The position numbers and the translations under genes were made by a program. From positions 1 through 11,959 of the forward strand of contig JAKSCF010000372.1 of assembly GCA_022360735.1 (NCBI GenBank): a DNA stretch of 11,959 nucleotides. The letters are read 5' to 3'. Below are positions 6,571-11,959 of this stretch, piece after piece. The notes beneath the pieces are model-generated. The model saw only the letters and a list, made by a program, of their open reading frames with translations, was not told the DNA's origin and ran no database searches. This DNA comes from Clostridia bacterium. GTDB taxonomy: Bacteria > Bacillota_A > Clostridia > Peptostreptococcales > JAAYPU01. Positions within the stretch are counted from its first letter, which is position 1. Every line of letters starts with the position of its first letter.

Positions 6571-6599
6571 ATGTTACCATATTTTTTTACATTAAACAA
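6571..6599 (-). promoter_or_regulatory. Candidate promoter of the thiW-thiC operon
   Basis: On the minus strand TTGTTT (6594-6599), a 17-base spacer and TAACAT (6571-6576) give three and four matches to the sigma-A hexamers. The implied start lies about 20 bases before the aptamer. The region is very AT-rich, so other hexamer pairs are possible. Confidence 0.3.
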
Positions 6600-6642
6600 T
6601 AAGCAATTACTTTAAGGCTATAACAATTTTTAGGATCAAAGA

Positions 6643-6708
6643 GTTATCAACTAAATCACCTAGAAATATCTATATCTTTAACATCTTAGAATATCAGACA
6701 TTGATAAC
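6643..6708. repeat. Widely spaced 8-bp inverted repeat in the thiW-tetR intergenic region
   Basis: GTTATCAA (6643-6650) and TTGATAAC (6701-6708) are perfect inverted copies 50 bases apart. The 466-base stretch 6371-6836 between divergent genes holds the thi riboswitch and terminator on its left and the tetR promoter and operator on its right; between about 6600 and 6740 this repeat is the only structure I see. It may be paired protein sites or chance. Confidence 0.3.
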
Positions 6709-6761
6709 CCACATAATAATCACATTAAATGACTATTGAGAAAATATTTTAAAGAAAATAT

Positions 6762-6790
6762 TTGACGTTTATATCATCATGATGTATAAT
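6762..6790 (+). promoter_or_regulatory. Sigma-A promoter of the tetR / PEP-synthase-like operon
   Basis: TTGACG (6762-6767), a 17-base spacer and a perfect TATAAT (6785-6790) make the strongest promoter in the window. Transcription would start near 6797. The -35 overlaps the right arm of an A/T inverted repeat (6742-6750 with 6755-6763), and the spacer contains the 10-bp palindrome CATCATGATG (6775-6784). Confidence 0.88.
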
Positions 6791-6800
6791 GAGGCCACAT

Positions 6801-6817
6801 ACCGACACGTTGTCGGT
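6801..6817. promoter_or_regulatory. Probable TetR operator
   Basis: ACCGACA-CGT-TGTCGGT is a perfect 7-bp inverted repeat around a 3-base centre. It begins about ten bases after the -10 hexamer, so a bound dimer would cover the transcription start. It lies 20 bases before the TetR-type gene and is distinctly GC-richer than its surroundings. Size and symmetry suit a TetR dimer; binding itself is inferred. Confidence 0.75.
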
Positions 6818-6836
6818 TTTAGATTGGAGGTGATGA

Positions 6837-7508
6837 ATGATGAACATTAAAGACAAAATTATTGAAGCATCCTATGAATTGTTTACCACCAAAGGCTATG
6901 AAAAGACTACTATTTCAGACATTATTAAAGTAATTGGAAGCTCACGTGGAGGGTTTTACCACCACTTCAATTCAAAAGAAGAAATCCTAGAAGCCATTAC
7001 TGCAGGTTATTTAAATGAGATTGAAAAAAGTTATTATACAGTTATAAATGACCATAAAGGGTCATCGGTAGAACTATTCAACAAAATATTTGAAACCTTT
7101 CATCACTACAAAGAAGGACAGGTGAAAGACTGGACCAAATTACAAAAACTATTCTCCTTTGAGGGCAATCATGCCATTATCTTAAAGATAACGCGGGACT
7201 TTAATGAGCTGACAGCCAGAGTATATGCAGAGATCATTGGGGATGGAACAAAGAAAGGTGAATTTACTGTAAAATACACGGAGCCGCTTGCGGAGCTCTG
7301 GGCTCGGGAAATGCTGCAGATCAACAGGTTGGCAAGAAAAGAACTGTTCAAAAAAGAAAAAAATTTAAGCAAAACCTTTATCCATCAGTTAGAATTTACT
7401 GAAGAAATGATTAACAGAGAACTTGGTTTAAAAGATTTATCTATAAAGGTAAAATCTACTGTCTTAAACTATATGCATGACATCAGAGAGATAATAACTC
7501 TAAAATGA
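6837..7508 (+). CDS. TetR-family transcriptional repressor
   Basis: One-component regulator of 223 aa, cytoplasmic. The N-terminal TetR domain is clear: ASYELFTTKGYEKTTISDI, then a helix-turn-helix at about residues 26-45 ending in the signature SRGGFYHHFNSKEEIL. The C-terminal ligand and dimerisation domain is diverse, as usual, and gives no ligand. A GGAGG is six bases before the first ATG and nine before the second (6840), so either can serve. It is first in a two-gene operon, with ten bases to the PEP-synthase-like gene, and a 17-bp palindrome sits on its promoter, so negative autoregulation and co-control of the enzyme are likely. The same order, a TetR gene before a PEP-synthase-like gene, is known from Bacillus subtilis yvkB-yvkC. 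Confidence 0.93.
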   Translation: MMNIKDKIIEASYELFTTKGYEKTTISDIIKVIGSSRGGFYHHFNSKEEILEAITAGYLNEIEKSYYTVINDHKGSSVELFNKIFETFHHYKEGQVKDWTKLQKLFSFEGNHAIILKITRDFNELTARVYAEIIGDGTKKGEFTVKYTEPLAELWAREMLQINRLARKELFKKEKNLSKTFIHQLEFTEEMINRELGLKDLSIKVKSTVLNYMHDIREIITLK

Positions 7509-7510
7509 AA

Positions 7511-7516
7511 GGGAGG
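7511..7516 (+). promoter_or_regulatory. Ribosome binding site that favours the second ATG
   Basis: GGGAGG ends only two bases before the ATG at 7519 but eight bases before the in-frame ATG at 7525. The spacing favours 7525 as start. Confidence 0.75.
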
Positions 7517-7524
7517 CGATGATA

Positions 7525-10089
7525 ATGTTCAAATGGTTTGAGGAAATTAAAGAATCAGATTTTGAATTAGTGGGCGGCAAAGGCCGCAATCTAAGCAAAA
7601 TGTATAACGATGGCTTGAAAGTACCAAACGGTTTTGTCATTACTACAGATGCCTATGACACCTATGTAGATAAGAATGGCTTGAGAGTAGAAATTACTAG
7701 GATTTTGAATCAAGATTTTACCAGCAGCCAAAAATCAGAAGCCATAAAAGCTTTATTTGTTAAAGAAAAAATGTCAGATGACCTGATTAATAACCTTTTA
7801 AAAGCATTTTCCAAGATACCCGGTGGGCGAGCTGCTGTTCGAAGCAGCTCAACAGTGGAGGATCTGCCCGGTATGAGTTTTGCCGGACAATACAGCAGCT
7901 ATTTAAATGTAACCCATGAAGACCTAATAGAAAAAATAGTCATGTGCTGGGGTTCTCTTTGGAATGAAAGAGCTATTGACTATCGAAACAGATATGACGT
8001 AACCGACGAATTTTCACATGCTGTAGTCGTCCAAGAAATGATTGAATCAAAGATATCAGGGGTTATTTTTACGGCCAATCCGGTAACCGGTATTCGATCT
8101 GAAATCCTTGTGAATGCAGCTTATGGTCTGGGAGAGGCTATTGTGAGCGGAAGGGTCAACCCTGATCAATATACAATAGACCATAAAACCGGCAACATCA
8201 TAAAAGAAGAGATTTCAATAAAGGAAGTTTTATGCAGGTATGCCGACAAAGGCATTGAATATTTGGCTGTAGACCCTGCATTGCAAAAAATAAGTTGTTT
8301 AAAACCAAATCATATTAAAGGGATTGCGCAGGAGGCTAAAAAAGTACAAAACTATTTTGGTTGTCCTCAAGACATAGAGTTTGCCATTGATGACAAAGAC
8401 CTGCTCTATATGATACAGTCAAGGGATATTACAACATTGTTCCCCATTGATGCTTTCCAGCAAGATGGGAAATTGAGGGCGTATCTGGCAGCAAGTTCTG
8501 TAATGTCAGGTATGAAAGAAGCTTTTACCCCTTTGGGTGCTGATCTATACGGCGGCATGTTTCCTACTGTTATTAATGTCATGACTATGAGAAAAAAACC
8601 AGTACCGGATGACTTTGTTAAATACGCAGGTGGAAGGCTTTTCATCGATCTGACCTACCTTTTATCCAGCAATTTGATTGCTAAACAGTTGGGAAAAGCT
8701 TTTTCATCAGCCGATTTACCCCTTAAAGATACCATGGATTATATGATTGAAAAGCATGGGAAAACATTTAAGAATCAAGGTATAAAGTTCAAAATACCAT
8801 GGGGTATTATCCGATATGGTTTTCATTCTTTGAAAAATTATAAAACTGCACGAAAAGTCAAACCAAGTGAAAGATACAATGCCATGCGAAGGCTTGGAGA
8901 AGAATTTTATCAAAAGGTTGTTGAAGAAGCTGTGTACCTGAAAACGGTGGAAGAAAAGGTAGAATTTTGCGATCATGCCATGTTAGAGGTATTTTTATTG
9001 ACTCAAAAACAAGCTTTTTACGCCATTGAGCTCAATAATTATACTAAGATTGAAAAAAAACTTAGCAAGATGTTTGGTGATAGATTTAACCTGGATGTAC
9101 TCACCTATGCTTTGCCGGAGTGTATTACAGTAGAACTTGGAATGGAACTGAATCAACTTGCAAGGTATTTTGATGAAAATGGGCTGGAACCGACAGCCGA
9201 TGATCCAAAGATGAAAAGTTTTCTATCAAAATTTGGTCATAGAAGTACCGTAGAACTGGATTTTGGATACAGAAGGTGGAAAGAAGACCCTGAATACCTG
9301 CTCAATCTCATCAAATCTTATATGAAAGATAAAATGTACGAAAGAAATATTGCAGAAGTGCAAGAAAAAGCTGAAGCAGCTCAAGCTTTAATTGAAGCAG
9401 TATATGAAGCAGTAAAAGTCAAAAAAGGAATCCGAAAAGCTAAAAAAATCAAGAAGTGGATGATTGACTATAGAAGAGCTGCAGGTATGAGAGAATATCC
9501 TAAATTTAATATCATTCAAGCTTTAGATGCAGCAAGAACGGTGATGTTAGGCGTTGGTGAAGCTTATCAGCAACAGGGTTTAATGGATGATCCCCAAGAC
9601 ATTTTCTTCCTCAGAAAAGCCGATATATTAAGTGGACGAATCTCAAGGGAGATCGTCAACAAGAATAAACAAATATATGAAAAGGAAATGGCAAGAAACA
9701 GCATACCGCGAATTGTTTTGAATACAGGTGAAACCTATTATTCAGCACACAAATTTGATACAAACAGTAAAGTGCTTCAAGGGATATCCCTGTCTTCGGG
9801 GGTCTATGAAGGCCGTATAAGAACCGTCTATGACCCAAATACTTCTGAACTGAAAGAAGGTGAAATCCTGGTAACAGAGAGTACCAACCCTGCATGGACA
9901 CCACTTTTTATGGCAGCCAAAGGTCTGATTATGGAGTACGGCGGCCCTCTCAGCCACGGTGGGATTGTTGCAAGAGAATATGGCATACCGGCAGTAGTTG
10001 GTATTCCATCTGTAACAGATTTATTAAAAGACGGCCAAATGGTAAGAATAAATGGAGAAACAGGTACAGTTGAAATTTTGGATTATTAA
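7525..10089 (+). CDS. PEP-synthase-like phosphotransferase, rifampicin phosphotransferase (RPH) type
   Basis: ATP-dependent phosphotransferase of 854 aa from the PEP synthase / PPDK family. The N-terminal ATP-binding domain (about 1-320) shows GGKGRNLSKM with Lys19, AAVRSSSTVEDLPGMSFAGQ with Arg106, and ends with DIEFAIDDKDLLYMIQSRD. A long, mostly helical middle part (about 330-750) contains REYPKFNIIQALDAAR and DDPQDIFFLRKADI, features of RPH-like proteins. The C-terminal swivelling domain has the phospho-accepting His811 in YGGPLSHGGIVAREYGIPAVV, about 43 residues from the end. True PEP synthases and PPDKs continue with a PEP/pyruvate TIM barrel, absent here. In RPH the middle domain binds rifampicin and receives the beta-phosphate of ATP. 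Another acceptor is equally possible for this protein. Second gene of the TetR-controlled operon; start set to 7525 from ribosome-site spacing. Confidence 0.88.
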   Translation: MFKWFEEIKESDFELVGGKGRNLSKMYNDGLKVPNGFVITTDAYDTYVDKNGLRVEITRILNQDFTSSQKSEAIKALFVKEKMSDDLINNLLKAFSKIPGGRAAVRSSSTVEDLPGMSFAGQYSSYLNVTHEDLIEKIVMCWGSLWNERAIDYRNRYDVTDEFSHAVVVQEMIESKISGVIFTANPVTGIRSEILVNAAYGLGEAIVSGRVNPDQYTIDHKTGNIIKEEISIKEVLCRYADKGIEYLAVDPALQKISCLKPNHIKGIAQEAKKVQNYFGCPQDIEFAIDDKDLLYMIQSRDITTLFPIDAFQQDGKLRAYLAASSVMSGMKEAFTPLGADLYGGMFPTVINVMTMRKKPVPDDFVKYAGGRLFIDLTYLLSSNLIAKQLGKAFSSADLPLKDTMDYMIEKHGKTFKNQGIKFKIPWGIIRYGFHSLKNYKTARKVKPSERYNAMRRLGEEFYQKVVEEAVYLKTVEEKVEFCDHAMLEVFLLTQKQAFYAIELNNYTKIEKKLSKMFGDRFNLDVLTYALPECITVELGMELNQLARYFDENGLEPTADDPKMKSFLSKFGHRSTVELDFGYRRWKEDPEYLLNLIKSYMKDKMYERNIAEVQEKAEAAQALIEAVYEAVKVKKGIRKAKKIKKWMIDYRRAAGMREYPKFNIIQALDAARTVMLGVGEAYQQQGLMDDPQDIFFLRKADILSGRISREIVNKNKQIYEKEMARNSIPRIVLNTGETYYSAHKFDTNSKVLQGISLSSGVYEGRIRTVYDPNTSELKEGEILVTESTNPAWTPLFMAAKGLIMEYGGPLSHGGIVAREYGIPAVVGIPSVTDLLKDGQMVRINGETGTVEILDY

Positions 10090-10090
10090 A

Positions 10091-10137
10091 AAAGGAGCTG
10101 TCTCAAAACGGAGAATTAGTTTTGAGGCAGCTCCTTT
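10091..10137. terminator. Long bidirectional hairpin terminator
   Basis: A 19-bp stem with one G-U pair (10091-10109 with 10119-10137) and a 9-base loop separates two convergent genes. On the minus strand it is followed by a run of at least six T bases, so it serves the leftward operon best. On the plus strand the CTCCTTT arm gives only a short T tract. It is two bases from the stop of the PEP-synthase-like gene. Confidence 0.85.
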
Positions 10138-10148
10138 AACAGTATGGA

Positions 10149-10979
10149 TTACTTAATATTTATGCTTTTGAAATGAACCACTTGATTTTTAATGGCAGCC
10201 TCTGTAGGAAGCCTCTCAATACTGGAAGCACCAAAGAAACCAACAACGCCGTTTGTTTGTTCAAGTATGTATTGTGCATCCTCAGGTTCTGATACCGGAC
10301 CACCGTGACAGATGACCAAGATGTCTGGATTTACTGATTTTCCTGCATCGTGAATGGCTTGTATTTTTTTTACACAATCATCCAGAGTTAAAGCAGTTTT
10401 TGCACCAATGGTCCCTTTCGTGGTAAGGCCCATGTGTGCGACCAACATGTCTGCACCTGCTTTGGCCATTTTAACAGCATCCTCTTCATTAAAAACATAT
10501 GGCGTGGTGAATAAATCTAATTCACCGGCTTTTCCAATCATCTCAACTTCCAGATCGTATCCCATACCGGTTTCTTCTAGATTTGCTCTAAACTGACCAT
10601 CTATCAATCCAACTGTAGGGAAATTTTGAACACCTGAAAATCCAAGATCCTTGAGCTGTTTCAAGAATACATCCATGTCTCTAAAAGGGTCTGTGCCGCA
10701 TACGCCTGCAAGGACAGCGGTATCTTTAACAATGGTAAGGACTTCACTTGCCATCTCAACAACGATTTGGTTGGCATCACCATATGGCATTAACCCTGCC
10801 AATGAGCCTCTGCCGGCCATTCTATACCTGCCGGAATTATAAATAATAATTAGGTCAACACCACCTGATTCAGCAGACTTTGCTGATATGCCGGTACCTG
10901 CGCCTGCACCGATTACCGGCTTTCCCTCTTGTATTTGTTTTTCTAATCTCCTTCTTACTACTTGTTTTGAAAGTGCCAT
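10149..10979 (-). CDS. TIM-barrel 'phosphoenolpyruvate hydrolase-like' protein
   Basis: Protein of 276 aa, full family length, predicted cytoplasmic TIM barrel of the group named PEP hydrolase-like / TIM-barrel signal transduction protein (Pfam PEP_hydrolase). Recognisable blocks: [19 protein letters not shown] near the N-terminus, [66 protein letters not shown] and [14 protein letters not shown]. The name comes from similarity to PEP-mutase-type barrels; no activity is proven for most members. The GGAGG ribosome site is eight bases before the ATG. It follows the UPF0261 gene by 14 bases on the same strand. In tomato Tm-1 the same two domains are fused in one chain, so the two products probably act together. 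A long hairpin terminator follows. Family confident, function unknown. Confidence 0.93.
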   Translation of the reverse strand: MALSKQVVRRRLEKQIQEGKPVIGAGAGTGISAKSAESGGVDLIIIYNSGRYRMAGRGSLAGLMPYGDANQIVVEMASEVLTIVKDTAVLAGVCGTDPFRDMDVFLKQLKDLGFSGVQNFPTVGLIDGQFRANLEETGMGYDLEVEMIGKAGELDLFTTPYVFNEEDAVKMAKAGADMLVAHMGLTTKGTIGAKTALTLDDCVKKIQAIHDAGKSVNPDILVICHGGPVSEPEDAQYILEQTNGVVGFFGASSIERLPTEAAIKNQVVHFKSINIK

Positions 10980-10993
10980 GGGTCATGCCTCCT

Positions 10994-11959
10994 TTAATTA
11001 CTTTCTTCCATCATATCTACTAGCTTTTTAGCCATCGCCAGTGCAAATGCTTCATCATTGATATCTTTGTCTATTTCATATAACTCTATTTTTTCTGGAT
11101 GGATATGATTTTTTAATGTGCTGAACAAAGCTTCATCTTCTTCTTTTCCATAAAAGGGCTGACCTTCTACGTCAATTAAGGAGACCCCTTTCAATGGAAG
11201 GAATAATGCGGTATTACCTGCTGCTAGGTTCAGCTTTTCGGCAATAATTTTTCCTAACTGTTGGTTTTCTTCTACCGTAGTACGCATTAATGTGACCGTA
11301 GCATTATGTTTATAGATATTTCTGTCTTTAAATTTTTGAGGAAGCGTTTCAATTGGCCCAAAGTTAACCATGTCTAATGCACCGGTAGATACCACCTGAG
11401 GAATCCCTTTCTTTGCTGCCGCCTCTAGCCGATGGGGTCCGGCAGATAACACGCCGCCTACTAACTCATCGCACCATTCTGTAGTGGTAATATCTAAGAC
11501 ACCTTTTATAAAGCCGGCTTCGATTAAATCTTCCATTGCTTTTCCGCCTGTACCCGTTGCATGGAAAACCAAGACTTCATAACCTTTTGATTCAAGATAC
11601 TCTCGTGCTTTTGTTACACAAGGCGTTGTTACGCCGAACATGGTTGCACCAATAAGAGGTTTTTCATCTTCTAATTTTGGTAAAACTGCTTTTGCCATTC
11701 CGGATATAGCATATGCGGCATTTGTTAGGATTTTGGATGAAAGGCTGTTGATTCCTGATATGTCGACTACTGAATACATCATGGTAATATCTTTTACGCC
11801 CACATAAGGGGCCGTATCTCCGGAAGCTAACGTTGAAACCATTACCTTAGGAACGCCTACGGGAAGTGCTCTCATAGCATATGTCGCTATGGTTGTTCCC
11901 GCTGATCCGCCCAAACTGATAATGCCGGCCAGTACATCTTGTTCATATAAATCAAGGAC
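10994..11959 (-). CDS. UPF0261 / Tm-1-like ATP-binding domain protein, 5' partial
   Basis: The frame is open to the right edge, so the start lies outside the window; the visible part is 321 aa of a family that usually has about 400 residues. The TTG at 11914 is internal: coding continues upstream as AGIISLGGSAGTT, matching the conserved glycine-rich loop of UPF0261. Further family blocks are ALPVGVPKVMVSTLASGDTA, DITMMYSVVDISGIN, KPLIGATMFGVTTPCV, LVFHATGTGGKAMEDLIEAG, DITTTEWCDELVGGVLSAGP and a late PLKGVSLIDVEGQPF. The tomato homologue, the N-terminal half of the Tm-1 virus-resistance protein, belongs to the same family. The bacterial role is unknown; the neighbour is the TIM-barrel partner. 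Odd only in being split from that partner, which is normal for bacteria. Confidence 0.93.
   Translation of the reverse strand, partial: VLDLYEQDVLAGIISLGGSAGTTIATYAMRALPVGVPKVMVSTLASGDTAPYVGVKDITMMYSVVDISGINSLSSKILTNAAYAISGMAKAVLPKLEDEKPLIGATMFGVTTPCVTKAREYLESKGYEVLVFHATGTGGKAMEDLIEAGFIKGVLDITTTEWCDELVGGVLSAGPHRLEAAAKKGIPQVVSTGALDMVNFGPIETLPQKFKDRNIYKHNATVTLMRTTVEENQQLGKIIAEKLNLAAGNTALFLPLKGVSLIDVEGQPFYGKEEDEALFSTLKNHIHPEKIELYEIDKDINDEAFALAMAKKLVDMMEESN

Noticed and set aside
7519..7521. ATG at 7519 as start of the PEP-synthase-like gene
   Set aside because: It is only two bases from the GGAGG; the in-frame ATG at 7525 has eight. The difference is two residues.
9656..9957. Minus-strand open frames opposite the phospho-histidine domain
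   Set aside because: They overlap the most conserved part of the PEP-synthase-like gene and have no family features.
10091..10137. Long inverted repeat as an end of a mobile element
   Set aside because: No transposase or matching partner copy is in the window, and its position between convergent genes with a T run fits a terminator.
7525..10979. A PEP cycle formed by the 'PEP synthase-like' and 'PEP hydrolase-like' neighbours
   Set aside because: Both names are similarity labels; the genes are convergent, separately terminated, and the first lacks the PEP/pyruvate domain.
11912..11914. TTG at 11914 as start of the UPF0261 gene
   Set aside because: The frame stays open to the right edge and the upstream residues match the conserved UPF0261 glycine-rich loop.

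Overview
The window is AT-rich chromosomal DNA that looks like a low-GC Firmicute, most likely a member of the Clostridia. Reasons: strong AGGAGG-type ribosome binding sites, AGA-rich arginine use, sigma-A promoters of the TTGACG-N17-TATAAT kind, a ThiW-ThiC thiamin pair under a TPP riboswitch with a terminator switch, and intrinsic terminators ending in short T runs. I see no transposase, integrase, CRISPR array, tRNA or rRNA gene. Genes are dense and mostly metabolic.

Region 1 (1-3368, + strand) is the 3' part of an uncharacterised catabolic operon. It holds a D-2-hydroxyacid dehydrogenase (cut by the left edge), a phosphotriesterase-superfamily hydrolase (probable sugar-lactonase type), a divergent shikimate-dehydrogenase-like oxidoreductase and a DeoR-family sugar-phosphate-sensing repressor. 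Two NAD(P)-type dehydrogenases around a lactonase-type hydrolase suggest oxidation and ring opening of a sugar or polyol derivative. The substrate cannot be read from the sequence.

Region 2 (3369-4480, + strand) starts with an A/T-stem terminator-like hairpin whose loop contains a perfect extended -10 promoter. A leader of about 140 nt follows. It can fold into several hairpins and one hairpin-loop pseudoknot, and it precedes a Cof-type HAD phosphatase. The leader matches no RNA family I recognise and is the most likely undescribed element here. A bidirectional terminator closes the region.

Region 3 (4499-6600, - strand) is a thiamin operon: promoter, TPP riboswitch, intrinsic terminator, thiW (ECF transporter S component, probable thiazole uptake), thiC (HMP-P synthase).

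Region 4 (6762-10137, + strand) is a self-contained regulated unit: sigma-A promoter, a perfect 7-3-7 palindrome at the predicted transcription start, a TetR-family repressor, and an 854-aa PEP-synthase-like enzyme. The enzyme ends at its phospho-histidine domain, as rifampicin phosphotransferases do. It shares a long bidirectional hairpin terminator with the next operon.

Region 5 (10149-11959, - strand) holds two adjacent genes, a UPF0261/Tm-1-like protein (cut by the right edge) and a TIM-barrel 'PEP hydrolase-like' protein. Together they correspond to the two halves of the tomato Tm-1 protein; their bacterial function is unknown.
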